Source: Eubacterium sp.
Lineage (GTDB): Bacteria; Bacillota; Clostridia; Lachnospirales; Lachnospiraceae
Direction of reading: 5' to 3'
Assembly (NCBI GenBank): GCA_017539165.1
Contig: JAFYHN010000047.1
Location: forward strand, 1 to 64,000
Length of the DNA stretch: 64,000 nt
The notes beneath the pieces are model-generated. The model saw only the letters and a list, made by a program, of their open reading frames with translations. It was not told the DNA's origin and searched no databases. How positions within the stretch are numbered: the stretch's first letter is position 1; every line of letters starts with the position of its first letter. Shown here piece by piece: positions 36,615 through 45,004 of this stretch. The translations under genes and the position numbers were made by a program.

Positions 36615-37436
36615 TTACTTGTCCAGAGTATCATGACTGTCTGATACAAGTTTCTCTATATCTTCCTCTCCATATACTCTTAAATCCTCATCCGACTCTG
36701 CTTCTGTTTTTCTGATATGCATCAGATACTCTATATTTCCTTCAGGTCCTTTTACAGGAGAATAATCAAGTCCCAGAACCTTGAATCCATTTGTCTCGGC
36801 AAATCCGAGAACCTCTCTTATTACTTCCTCGTGTACCTTCCGATCCCTGACAACGCCCTTCTTTCCGACCTTTTCACGACCAGCTTCAAACTGCGGTTTT
36901 ATCAGGCACACAACTTCTCCATCTTCTACCAGCAGATCTCTGAGCGGCGGAAGAACCTTTGAAAGTGAGATAAATGAAACATCTACGGAAGCGAAACTGA
37001 CAAGTTCTTCAATATCCTCCGGTTTCACATATCTGATATTCGTCTTCTCCATGCAGACAACTCTTTCATCCTGTCTCAGTTTCCAGGCAAGCTGTCCATG
37101 TCCAACATCTACAGAATAGACCTTTACAGCTCCGTTCTGAAGCATACAATCTGTAAAACCACCTGTAGATGCTCCGACATCCATACAGACCTTTCCTTCC
37201 AATTCTATAGGGAAAACCTGCATAGCCTTTTCAAGCTTAAGACCGCCTCTGCTGACGTAGCCAAGTGTCTTGCCTCTTACTTCAATCTGTACTTCCTCGG
37301 CAAATGTACTACCAGCCTTGTCTTCTTTCTCATTATCTACATAAACTATTCCTGACATAATGATGGCTTTCGCCTTCTCTCTGGACTCTGCCAGTCCGCG
37401 TTCAACCATCATAACATCCAATCTTTTCTTTGCCAT
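36615..37436 (-). CDS. tlyA: TlyA family rRNA 2'-O-methyltransferase (hemolysin A-like)
   Basis: 273 residues. An N-terminal S4 RNA-binding domain (KKRLDVMMVERGLAESREKA) is followed by an FtsJ-like methyltransferase domain with SAM motif CMDVGASTGGFTDCML (about 83-98) and catalytic-type residues in SVDVSFISL. TlyA methylates ribosomal RNA ribose positions and is named hemolysin in some annotations. Its start overlaps the dxs stop by one base (TAATG), indicating coupling. The C-terminal 30 residues are acidic. Confidence 0.94.
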   Translation of the reverse strand: MAKKRLDVMMVERGLAESREKAKAIIMSGIVYVDNEKEDKAGSTFAEEVQIEVRGKTLGYVSRGGLKLEKAMQVFPIELEGKVCMDVGASTGGFTDCMLQNGAVKVYSVDVGHGQLAWKLRQDERVVCMEKTNIRYVKPEDIEELVSFASVDVSFISLSKVLPPLRDLLVEDGEVVCLIKPQFEAGREKVGKKGVVRDRKVHEEVIREVLGFAETNGFKVLGLDYSPVKGPEGNIEYLMHIRKTEAESDEDLRVYGEEDIEKLVSDSHDTLDK

Positions 37437-39325
37437 TAAACCAGTTCCTTCATGATAGCTTCGTATATACTATCCTCGTCCAGTCCGAGAACTTCGCGAA
37501 GTTTCTTCACACTTCCGTGCTGCACTGTCTCCTCTTTTATACAGAAATGTAAAAGCTTGGATGTAGCACCGCACATAGCCATCTGATATCCGACAGCCTC
37601 TCCAACACTTCCTCTCTGGACAGCCTCTTCTATAACTGCAACAACATCAAAGTCTTTTACAGTTTCCTGAATTCTCTCAACATCCAGCGGATTAATAAAT
37701 CTTATGTTAACCACTTGTGGCTCATAATTCGTTGCATTTCTGATACGTCCCCTTACTTCCATTGCAGTCTGGAACATTCCTCCTACTGCGATGATTGCAA
37801 GCTTTTTAGAGCTCGATTCACCAACCAGAGAACTGAAATTCACAACCTCAGAACGTCCTTCAACGAATCTCGTTATCTTGTCTTCATACTTAGTACAAGC
37901 AAGTCCCTTCGGATACTTGATCGCAACAGGGCCGTCATAACCAAGTGCATATTCAAATGCATTTTCCAGATCCTTAGCACCTCTCGGAGCTATTACCGTA
38001 AGATTCGGTATACTTCTAAGATATGCCGTATCATAGATTCCATTATGTGTCTCTCCATCTTCACCGACAAGTCCCGATCTGTCGATCATGACTATAACGT
38101 GGAGATTCTGCAGACAAACATCGTGAAGCAGCTGATCATATCCTCTCTGAAGGAATGAACTGTATATCGCTACAACCGGTATCATCCCGCCCTTAGCGAG
38201 TCCGGCCGCAAATGTAAGTGCATGCTGCTCTGCGATACCAACATCAAATGTCCTCTCCGGATGAGCCTTCTGGAAAGCCCTGACTCCAGTTCCTCTGGAC
38301 ATAGCCGCTGTAATAGCTACTATCTTATGATTCTTCTCTCCAAACTTAAGCAGAGTCTTAGAGAACACATCAGTATAAGAGCTTCCACTCTTAGACCTCT
38401 TAGCCCTGCCTGTTTCTATATCAAAAGGACCAATGCCGTGGAAATATTCAGGATATCTCTCAGCTATTCTATAGCCCTTGCCCTTTACTGTTTTAACATG
38501 AACTATAACTGGTCTGTTGAGTTTGAATGCATCTTCAAATATCTCAACCATTCCTTCTATATCATGTCCGTCTATAGGTCCAATATATGTCAGTCCCATC
38601 TCACCGAATATAGTTCCCGGAATCATGAGGTTCTTGATGGAATCCTTAGACTTCTTGATACCCTTTGCCATCTTGCGACCGACGCTAGGAATATCGAGGA
38701 GTGCATTTTCAACATGTGACTTAAGTTCATTGTATGACTGTCCTACACGGAAACGGCTGAGACTGTCCGAAAGTCCACCAACGTTAGGCGATATAGACAT
38801 CTCATTATCGTTCAGGATGATAAGACAGTTCGACCTAAGATCAGCAAGCTGATCCAATGCCTCATAAGCCATACCACCTGTGAGTGAACCGTCACCGATC
38901 ACTGCAGCAATTCTCTCATTTCCTCCGGACAGATCTCTGGCCTTTGCAAGACCGAGTGCTGCGGAGATTGACGTTGAACTGTGGCCTGTGTTAAATGCAT
39001 CACAAGGCGATTCACAGCTCTTCGGAAAACCGCTCATCCCACCATACTGACGAAGCTTATAGAAATCATCTTTTCTTCCGGTCAGTATCTTATGTGTATA
39101 TGACTGATGTCCTACATCAAATACAATCTTATCTTCTGGTAGATTCATGGCAATGTGAAGCGCCATCGTGAGTTCTACCGTTCCGAGATTAGAGGCCAGA
39201 TGACCTCCTGTTCTGCTGACATTTGCAAGCATATAAGCACGGATATCCGACGCAAGCTCAGGCATGTCAGACATACTTATCTTTTTAATATCATTTTCTT
39301 TATTAATTCTATCTAAAATACTCAT
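37436..39325 (-). CDS. dxs: 1-deoxy-D-xylulose-5-phosphate synthase
   Basis: 629 residues. A ThDP enzyme making DXP from pyruvate and glyceraldehyde 3-phosphate, the entry to the non-mevalonate isoprenoid pathway. Motifs are FDVGHQSYTHKILTGR, the ThDP motif GDGSLTGGMAYEALDQ with ILNDNEMSIS, HVKTVKGKGY, and the transketolase pyrimidine domain with DVGIAEQHALTFAAGLA. The frame extends to a GTG at 39337, but ATG 39325 is the better start (AGGTGGAA upstream). It lies 29 bp after ispA, so isoprenoid genes are coupled. Confidence 0.97.
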   Translation of the reverse strand: MSILDRINKENDIKKISMSDMPELASDIRAYMLANVSRTGGHLASNLGTVELTMALHIAMNLPEDKIVFDVGHQSYTHKILTGRKDDFYKLRQYGGMSGFPKSCESPCDAFNTGHSSTSISAALGLAKARDLSGGNERIAAVIGDGSLTGGMAYEALDQLADLRSNCLIILNDNEMSISPNVGGLSDSLSRFRVGQSYNELKSHVENALLDIPSVGRKMAKGIKKSKDSIKNLMIPGTIFGEMGLTYIGPIDGHDIEGMVEIFEDAFKLNRPVIVHVKTVKGKGYRIAERYPEYFHGIGPFDIETGRAKRSKSGSSYTDVFSKTLLKFGEKNHKIVAITAAMSRGTGVRAFQKAHPERTFDVGIAEQHALTFAAGLAKGGMIPVVAIYSSFLQRGYDQLLHDVCLQNLHVIVMIDRSGLVGEDGETHNGIYDTAYLRSIPNLTVIAPRGAKDLENAFEYALGYDGPVAIKYPKGLACTKYEDKITRFVEGRSEVVNFSSLVGESSSKKLAIIAVGGMFQTAMEVRGRIRNATNYEPQVVNIRFINPLDVERIQETVKDFDVVAVIEEAVQRGSVGEAVGYQMAMCGATSKLLHFCIKEETVQHGSVKKLREVLGLDEDSIYEAIMKELV

Positions 39326-39354
39326 AACGAGTTCCACCTGTTTTCATATAAATG

Positions 39355-40242
39355 TTACTTATCTCTGTCGATCATTTCCTCCACTAGAGATATAAGTTCA
39401 GCCCTGTATTCATTTTCAGGAATCACTTCTCTTATTATTCCGACAGCTTTCTCAGACTGTTCCTTGACATAGCTTCTAGCAGCATCGAGACCGTAGCTGG
39501 CAACGTATGTATTCTTCTCGTTTCTAGCATCCTGGCTGACTTCCTTGCCCAGCTTTTCAGCATTACCGATAACATCAAGAATATCATCCTGAACCTGAAA
39601 TGCCATACCCACAGCTTCTCCCGCCTCTTCAAGCTTATCGTAAGGAATCGACTCATAGCCCGATAGTGTTGCTCCGATCATTATAGGAGCTTCGATAAGC
39701 GCACAGGTCTTGTTCTTGTAAATGTAATCACGAACTATATCTGATACCATCTTACCTGACAGCTCCACATCGAGAGACTGTCCCCCCAGCATACCATCTA
39801 TACCCGTTTTATTAAGCAGTATGTCCTGCGCCTTAAAAAGGCTTCCGGCATCAAGAGATGCCTCCATATTAGCATGACTTACTGTTTCATAAGCGTAATT
39901 AAGAAGAGCATCCCCGGCCAGAATAGCCGTAGCTTCGTCGTACTGAACATGAACTGTAGGACGTCCTCTTCTAAGAGTATCGTTATCAAGTGCTGGAAGA
40001 TCATCATGGATAAGAGAATGTGTATGTATCATCTCTATAGCGGCCATGTAAGCCTCTATCACATCGGACGAACTCCCATTATATGCGCTGTATGTAAGAT
40101 ACATTAGAGTAGGTCTGATTCTTTTGCCTCCCGCCTCCATAGCATAATTCATAGCTTCTGCAACCTTAGCAGGATACTTCTTAGAATCTGGCAGAAACTT
40201 CAGTACAGCGCTGTTTACATATTGTCTCAAATCTTCTTTCAT
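39355..40242 (-). CDS. ispA: Polyprenyl (farnesyl) diphosphate synthase
   Basis: 295 residues. It condenses isopentenyl diphosphate with allylic diphosphates. The first Asp-rich motif is HDDLPALDND (about 78-87), followed by RRGRPTVH, and the second is QVQDDILDV (about 217-225). GGKRIRPTL is the conserved substrate-binding Arg region. The chain-length determining residues before the first motif fit a short-chain (farnesyl/geranyl) enzyme, so the FPP product is inferred. It sits 13 bp after xseB. Confidence 0.94.
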   Translation of the reverse strand: MKEDLRQYVNSAVLKFLPDSKKYPAKVAEAMNYAMEAGGKRIRPTLMYLTYSAYNGSSSDVIEAYMAAIEMIHTHSLIHDDLPALDNDTLRRGRPTVHVQYDEATAILAGDALLNYAYETVSHANMEASLDAGSLFKAQDILLNKTGIDGMLGGQSLDVELSGKMVSDIVRDYIYKNKTCALIEAPIMIGATLSGYESIPYDKLEEAGEAVGMAFQVQDDILDVIGNAEKLGKEVSQDARNEKNTYVASYGLDAARSYVKEQSEKAVGIIREVIPENEYRAELISLVEEMIDRDK

Positions 40243-40255
40243 CTAATAAAACCTC

Positions 40256-40483
40256 TCACTCTTCGGACAGAATCTGAATCTCTTTCTCTACCCCCTCGAG
40301 ATTCTCCTTACATTTCTCAGCAAGCTCAACCCCCTCTTTATAGAGAGCGAGACTGTCCTTCAGAGATGTACCGGACTTGCTGAGCTCAGTGTTGATCTCA
40401 TCCAGCCGCGCAAGGGCCTTCTCTATATCAAAGCTCTTTTTTGTTTTTGCAGAGCTCTTCTTCGCTCCTGTTGCTTCACTCAT
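40256..40483 (-). CDS. xseB: Exodeoxyribonuclease VII small subunit
   Basis: 75 residues. The typical XseB helical hairpin is seen in FDIEKALARLDEINTELSKSG, then SLALYKEGVELAEKCKENLE. The open frame extends to a TTG at 40519, but ATG 40483, with AAGAGG upstream, gives normal family length. An inverted repeat separates it from xseA. Confidence 0.95.
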   Translation of the reverse strand: MSEATGAKKSSAKTKKSFDIEKALARLDEINTELSKSGTSLKDSLALYKEGVELAEKCKENLEGVEKEIQILSEE

Positions 40484-40510
40484 ATCTTCATTCCTCTTCT
40501 TTACATATAT

Positions 40511-40539
40511 CCGCGGCAAGCATTATTACTTTGCCGCGG
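40511..40539 (-). other. Perfect 9-bp GC-rich hairpin between xseA and xseB
   Basis: CCGCGGCAA and TTGCCGCGG pair perfectly around an 11-base loop. It lies 8 bp after the xseA stop, and no U-tract follows on the minus strand, so it is not a classic terminator. It may modulate the xseA:xseB expression ratio or mRNA stability. Confidence 0.65.
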
Positions 40540-40547
40540 AATTTGTC

Positions 40548-41735
40548 TCAAGATACAACGGCTTCTATGGTTCCGTCATGCACGGTAACTGCGATCGAGT
40601 CCCCGCTCTGCACCTGAGTGGCAGAAGTGACTGGCTCGCCGCGACTCTCAATATATCCAAATCCACCTCTGAGCTTCGCAGTAGGCGAAAGCCCATCGAG
40701 TCTTGCGATGCTGACTTCCAGTCTTCTCGCATAGGATTCATACTTCTGATTCATTGTAAAGTGCAATCTATCTGTAAGCTGAGACAGATACTGCTGATGA
40801 TCGTTCAACTTTTTTTCTGGGCTAAGAGATTCGAGCTTCAGCTTACTATTGGTAAGCATCATTTTTACCTCGCCGAGTCTTGCCTTTATACCTCTATCGA
40901 GCTGAACTCTGTAATTTCTCACTTGGTTTATGGTTGACATAACATCCGGAATCGCAAGTTCCGCAGCTGCAGATGGTGTCGGAGCTCTTAGATCAGCAAC
41001 ATAGTCCGCAATGGTATTATCAACTTCATGTCCGGTTCCGGATATGATCGGTGTTTTAGCTGCATAGATTGCTCTGGCTACTATCTCTTCGTTGAAGGCC
41101 CACAGATCTTCTATGGAGCCACCACCTCGACCAACTATTATCGTATCAAGATTCATACTATCGAGAACTTCTATTCCTCTTGCGATGGTTTCAGCCGAGC
41201 CCTCACCCTGAACCTTAGCCGGATACAGAACCAGCTGAACATATGGATTTCTTCTTCTCGCAATATTCATTATATCCTGAATAGCCGCCCCTGTTCTGGC
41301 AGTGACTATTCCAACTTTCTTAGGGAATGCAGGAATAGCTTTCTTTACTTCGAAGTCAAACAGTCCCTCATCATAAAGTTTCTGTTTCAGCTTTTCATAT
41401 TCAGCAAAAAGCTTTCCCTTGGTATCTTCGTCCTGTATTATCTTCCTTGCATAAAACTGATATCTGCCGTCTCTTTCATATACACTGATACCACCCTGCA
41501 TATATACAGACTGACCATCCTCAAGTCTGAAATTTAGACCTGTAGGGATATTTCCCTTAAACATAACACAAGGCATGGAACCGGTCTCATCTTTTATAGA
41601 AAAATAGATGTGCCCCATGCTGTGATATTTGCAGTTTGAAACCTCACCCTTTATGGTAAGGCTCTTGAGAAGATAATCATTTCCTATTAAGTTTTTGATA
41701 TATGTATTGATCTGTCCGACAGTATAGTATTTCAC
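40548..41735 (-). CDS. xseA: Exodeoxyribonuclease VII large subunit
   Basis: 395 residues, slightly shorter than E. coli XseA. An OB fold (about 1-100: QINTYIKNLIGND, HIYFSIKDETGSMPCVMF) is followed by the catalytic domain with the GIVTARTGAAIQDI and DTIIVGRGGGSIEDLWAFNEE motifs (near 190) and SGTGHEVDNTIADYVADLRAPTP split around His. It degrades single-stranded DNA together with XseB. It is 3 bp after the nusB stop. Confidence 0.96.
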   Translation of the reverse strand: MKYYTVGQINTYIKNLIGNDYLLKSLTIKGEVSNCKYHSMGHIYFSIKDETGSMPCVMFKGNIPTGLNFRLEDGQSVYMQGGISVYERDGRYQFYARKIIQDEDTKGKLFAEYEKLKQKLYDEGLFDFEVKKAIPAFPKKVGIVTARTGAAIQDIMNIARRRNPYVQLVLYPAKVQGEGSAETIARGIEVLDSMNLDTIIVGRGGGSIEDLWAFNEEIVARAIYAAKTPIISGTGHEVDNTIADYVADLRAPTPSAAAELAIPDVMSTINQVRNYRVQLDRGIKARLGEVKMMLTNSKLKLESLSPEKKLNDHQQYLSQLTDRLHFTMNQKYESYARRLEVSIARLDGLSPTAKLRGGFGYIESRGEPVTSATQVQSGDSIAVTVHDGTIEAVVS

Positions 41736-41738
41736 AAA

Positions 41739-42128
41739 CTATTCCTCTATAAAGCCTGAAAGAACTCCATTAATAAATGAAGCAGACTTGTCATCTGAGT
41801 ATTCTTTTGCAAGTTCTATAGCTTCATTTACAGCAACCTTTCCCGGGATATCATCATCAAATAATATCTCGTATACGGCTACTCTCAGTATCGCCAGCTC
41901 GGTCTTACCGATTCGGTTGACCTTCCAGCCGCTTGCATGTTTCTCAATAGCCTCATCAAGCTCGTCCAGTTTTTCTTCTATATTTCTGACCTTTTTATTA
42001 ATATAGGTCTCGTCTTTTTCTGTACCACCGTATTCTTCAAAAAGCTCAAGTCTTGGAACTTCTCCATCATGAAATGGAATCTGAAATGCTGCCTGAAAAA
42101 TACATACTCTTTGTTCGTGTCTTGTCAT
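41739..42128 (-). CDS. nusB: Transcription antitermination protein NusB
   Basis: 129 residues. The N-terminus MTRHEQR and the helical NusB core with AILRVAVYEILF and VAVNEAIELAKEYS are diagnostic. It binds boxA RNA and S10 in rRNA antitermination complexes. The frame extends 23 codons further upstream, but ATG 42128 with AAGGA matches family starts. It lies 31 bp after the Asp23 gene. Confidence 0.95.
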   Translation of the reverse strand: MTRHEQRVCIFQAAFQIPFHDGEVPRLELFEEYGGTEKDETYINKKVRNIEEKLDELDEAIEKHASGWKVNRIGKTELAILRVAVYEILFDDDIPGKVAVNEAIELAKEYSDDKSASFINGVLSGFIEE

Positions 42129-42159
42129 ACTGTTTATCCTTAATTGTTCTTTTATTTTT

Positions 42160-42546
42160 TTACTTCTCTGAAAAATCGATACTTGAAACGCGAACATTTA
42201 CAGTATCGCATTTAAGACCAGTCATCGTTAAGAGTGACTGCTTCACTTTCTCCTGAATCGCCTTTGAAACATCAACGATATTGAAACCGAACTTAACTTC
42301 AACAGAAACATCAACTTTTAGATCGTTGTTTTCCTGATATACAACTCTGATCCCGTTAGATAAGTTGTTCTTTCCAAGTTTTGAAATGATATCACGCGTA
42401 ATACCTCCTGTAAGCTTGGACACTCCGTCAACCTCAGTACAGGCAAGGCCTACGATGCTTGAAACAACATCATCCGCTATCTGTATGATACCGGTATCAT
42501 TTTCATCGTTAACTACAAACTCTGCGTCTTTGATCACTTCTGACAT
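42160..42546 (-). CDS. Asp23/Gls24 family protein
   Basis: 128 residues. VVSSIVGLACTEVDGVSKL and VSVEVKFGFNIVDVSKAIQEKV are Asp23/Gls24 signatures. Such proteins are linked to envelope or alkaline stress, and in clostridia one is regularly encoded just upstream of nusB, as here. Its start lies inside the preceding TM2-protein gene (13 bp overlap) with AGGAGG within that gene. No TM segment. Confidence 0.94.
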   Translation of the reverse strand: MSEVIKDAEFVVNDENDTGIIQIADDVVSSIVGLACTEVDGVSKLTGGITRDIISKLGKNNLSNGIRVVYQENNDLKVDVSVEVKFGFNIVDVSKAIQEKVKQSLLTMTGLKCDTVNVRVSSIDFSEK

Positions 42547-42872
42547 GTTTTCTTCCTCCTGCTGTTCTTTTTTCTGAGGCTGTTTATCTTCTCCTCAACT
42601 TCGTCTTCTTCAGTATCTTCTTCTATATCATCATCGAATTCTTCTTCGTTGATATCTTCTTCTGATCCGAATCCATCCTCTTCTGCCACCTGAGTAAAGA
42701 GTCTTGCTCCGTCCAGAATTCCAAGTACTGTTGGAATACCCGTCCAGAAAAAAAGAAGGTAAAGTAACCCTTTTTTGTATCTTCCCATATAGAAACAATG
42801 TAAGCCTATAGTACCTGCAAATACCGCAAGAACTCCGGCTATAGTTTTATTTCTTCTGAGCACCTTTAACAT
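42534..42872 (-). CDS. TM2 domain membrane protein with acidic tail
   Basis: 112 residues. The N-terminal half is a TM2 domain (two helices; GTIGLHCFYMGRYKKGLLYL is characteristic). Residues 65-95 are very acidic and the C-terminus very basic. The role of TM2 proteins in bacteria is unclear. It overlaps pncC by 7 bp upstream and the Asp23 gene by 13 bp downstream. Start ATG with GGGGGAAG. Confidence 0.87.
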   Translation of the reverse strand: MLKVLRRNKTIAGVLAVFAGTIGLHCFYMGRYKKGLLYLLFFWTGIPTVLGILDGARLFTQVAEEDGFGSEEDINEEEFDDDIEEDTEEDEVEEKINSLRKKNSRRKKTCQK

Positions 42873-43351
42873 ATACTTCCCCCATCCAAAAGTTCTATCA
42901 GTTTATCATAACAGAAATCCACACTTGATCTTCTAACATTATTTCTGCCGAGATCACCAAACTGCATTGTATAAGTTGTAATCTGGCCATCTATATAAAA
43001 ACCGAAACATACCATACCTACGGGCTTTGTTTCCGTACCACCTGTTGGACCAGCTACTCCTGTTATTCCGACACCAACTTCAGCTTCCATGGCATATGCA
43101 GCACCGGCTGCCATCTCTCCAGCAACCTCCTCACTGACAACACCATTCTCGGCTATGGTTTCTTCTTTAACTCCGACGTACTTTTGCTTTGCTTCATCTG
43201 CGTAAGTAACGAAGCTCACATCCAGAACCTTTGATGCATCCGGGACATTTACAAGTCTCGCTGCTGCAAGCCCTGCAGTACACGATTCAGCAAAGGTTAT
43301 ATGATAACCTTTTTCTATCAATTTTTCTACAACTTTATACTCAGTATCCAT
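42866..43351 (-). CDS. pncC: CinA C-terminal-type nicotinamide-nucleotide amidase
   Basis: 161 residues, a stand-alone CinA C-terminal domain. The motif TFAESCTAGLAAARL (about 18-32), GVVSEEVAGEMAAGA and GITGVAGPTGGTETKPVG are conserved. PncC deamidates NMN to nicotinate mononucleotide in pyridine nucleotide recycling. The N-terminal CinA domain is absent, as in many stand-alone versions. It precedes the TM2 gene. Confidence 0.93.
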   Translation of the reverse strand: MDTEYKVVEKLIEKGYHITFAESCTAGLAAARLVNVPDASKVLDVSFVTYADEAKQKYVGVKEETIAENGVVSEEVAGEMAAGAAYAMEAEVGVGITGVAGPTGGTETKPVGMVCFGFYIDGQITTYTMQFGDLGRNNVRRSSVDFCYDKLIELLDGGSIC

Positions 43352-43427
43352 AATTCAATCTTTGACATATTTCATCTAAGCCTACAGAGTTTATTATAGC
43401 AAATCTGGACAACATTAACAACTGTAG

Positions 43428-44237
43428 TTATTGTTGTTTCTTAATGTAGGATATTGCATCTACAGGACAGTGATGAATGCACTCTCCGCAGTGAATACAC
43501 TCCCTGTCTCCGACTTTCTTGATATCCATAAGACAATTCTTGGTACACAGATCGCAATGAGTACATTTATCATTATCTACTTTTATACCTACGACTGAGA
43601 CCGGAGCAAAAAATGAATATATCGCTCCCAGAGGACAGATAAATCTACAGAATGTCCTGTAACAGAACGAACAAAAAAGAAGTATTACCACCATCACGAA
43701 CACTTTCCAGGTAAAGAGAGCGCCTACCAGACTACGAAGTGAAATGTTCGCTATCGTTAGCGGAAAGCCCGCTTCAAGTGTTCCTGCGGGACATATATAT
43801 TTACAAAATCCCGGAACGAGTTTCACCAGAGGTATCAGGATTGCAAAAACTACCAATATGATGTACTTAAGATATGACAACGCTCTCGTAACTTTATTCT
43901 TCTTGATCTTCGGAACCGGAATCTTATATATGATATCCTGGAGCAGTCCGAAAGGACATAGGAACCCGCATATAAAACGTCCCAGGAAGAGACCCATAAG
44001 AATGATCGTCCCGAGAATAAAATACGGAATCTTATACTTTGATGACAGAAGCCCTGTCTGAAGGCTGCCAAGAGGGCACGCCGTCACTGCACCGGGACAT
44101 GAATAGCAATTGATCCCGGGAGCACATATTCCTTTAAGATTGCCCTTATATATGCTTCCAGTCATAAAGCCTTTTATATTACAATTGTATAATACTGCAG
44201 CTATCAGCTGAGTATATCTTCTCTTACTGATCTTCAT
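43428..44237 (-). CDS. Polytopic membrane 4Fe-4S protein (NapH-like)
   Basis: 269 residues. About five TM helices carry CxxxCP motifs: INCYSCPGAVTACPLG, FICGFLCPFGLLQD, FCKYICPAGTLEAG and FCRFICPLGAIYSF. The C-terminal ferredoxin-like domain holds two 4Fe-4S motif sets (CTHCDLCTKNC and CIHCGECIHHCP). NapH/YccM-type proteins move electrons from the quinol/membrane side; the partner here is unknown. The ATG at 44237 is supported by the 4-base ATGA overlap with the upstream micro-protein gene, rather than the GTG at 44252. Confidence 0.92.
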   Translation of the reverse strand: MKISKRRYTQLIAAVLYNCNIKGFMTGSIYKGNLKGICAPGINCYSCPGAVTACPLGSLQTGLLSSKYKIPYFILGTIILMGLFLGRFICGFLCPFGLLQDIIYKIPVPKIKKNKVTRALSYLKYIILVVFAILIPLVKLVPGFCKYICPAGTLEAGFPLTIANISLRSLVGALFTWKVFVMVVILLFCSFCYRTFCRFICPLGAIYSFFAPVSVVGIKVDNDKCTHCDLCTKNCLMDIKKVGDRECIHCGECIHHCPVDAISYIKKQQ

Positions 44238-44371
44238 CCTATCCCTATACACTCTAAACAGATCTTAATCGCTTTATTCTTTACGTCGTTATAGTCTCCA
44301 TTCATAAGTCCTATACTCATTAACAGGACTGCCACAACAGCTATAACTGTTCTTATTATCCTTTTCCTCAT
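44234..44371 (-). CDS. Small CXXC membrane protein (CD1871A-like)
   Basis: 45 residues: a basic start (MRKRIIR), one hydrophobic helix (about 7-22), then a polar stretch ending in ICLECIGIG with a CxxC pair at residues 38 and 41. The motif and layout match the small family NCBI calls 'CD1871A family CXXC motif-containing protein', recalled from memory. The start ATG has GAGAGGAG at good spacing, and its TGA overlaps the next gene's ATG (ATGA). This coupling with the 4Fe-4S membrane protein makes both a real gene and a redox partnership likely. Confidence 0.82.
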   Translation of the reverse strand: MRKRIIRTVIAVVAVLLMSIGLMNGDYNDVKNKAIKICLECIGIG

Positions 44372-44394
44372 ACAGAACTCCTCTCATCATTAAA

Positions 44395-44423
44395 CCCCGG
44401 ATGCAGGTCATATCTGCTCCGGG
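44395..44423 (-). terminator. Hairpin after the zinc-ribbon gene
   Basis: CCCGGATGCAG pairs with CTGCTCCGGG (one bulged base) around a 7-base loop, followed on the minus strand by a short GTTTAATG. It lies between the zinc-ribbon gene and the CXXC micro-protein gene and is probably a weak or partial terminator. Confidence 0.5.
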
Positions 44424-44446
44424 ATTTATTAGATCATTTTTATTTT

Positions 44447-44980
44447 TTAATCGAAGTACCTGATTGCATACCCTATTATAATAAATATAATAAAGATCAG
44501 AAATGCAACGCCTCCGTTACCATTTTTCTTCTCTGTTATAGATTTATTCAGCTGTGTTTTATGATTTGGGGAATAATACTGTGATGCATTTTTTGACATA
44601 GCCGCCTTCTGCTGAATAGCTGCCTGACGCTGTGAAAAAGTACCTGCAGCAGAACTCGAAGCTGTCGCTCTAGAAGCAGCCTGATTTGCAGCAGCTCCCG
44701 GAACACTTACCGGTCTATAATGTCTCTCTTCGAAGTCCTCATCGAAACCGTTCTTCTTGTTTTTGTCAGCAACAGAACCCGGCTGATTATATACGACTCC
44801 GTCTATACCCCTGTTGAGTCCCCCATCTTCTGCATGAAGATGGAAATCACCAACCATATCTTTTTCAACTTCTGAATACATTCCTTTTTCACGTCTGTAC
44901 ACTCTTCCACATTTAGGACAGAGCCCCATGTACATATCGTAATCAAAAGGTCTAAAACAGCATTTACATATAACCCTCAT
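44447..44980 (-). CDS. Zinc-ribbon protein with C-terminal TM anchor
   Basis: 177 residues. The N-terminal CKCCFRPFDYDMYMGLCPKCG has two CxxC-type pairs (zinc ribbon, about 6-25). The middle is polar, with an Ala/Ser/Gln-rich linker (about 95-130). The C-terminus has a hydrophobic helix (GGVAFLIFIIFIIIGYAIRYF) in the last 25 residues, so it is tail-anchored. The longest frame begins at a TTG at 44986, but ATG 44980 has AGAGG at 8-base spacing. Function unknown; it sits between the thioredoxin and Fe-S genes. Confidence 0.8.
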   Translation of the reverse strand: MRVICKCCFRPFDYDMYMGLCPKCGRVYRREKGMYSEVEKDMVGDFHLHAEDGGLNRGIDGVVYNQPGSVADKNKKNGFDEDFEERHYRPVSVPGAAANQAASRATASSSAAGTFSQRQAAIQQKAAMSKNASQYYSPNHKTQLNKSITEKKNGNGGVAFLIFIIFIIIGYAIRYFD

Positions 44981-45004
44981 ACCCAATACCTCTCATTATA
45001 TATT

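Noticed and set aside
40377-40937. 186-residue plus-strand frame across xseB and xseA
   Set aside because: Antisense to two well-supported genes and low-complexity Ser/Arg composition.
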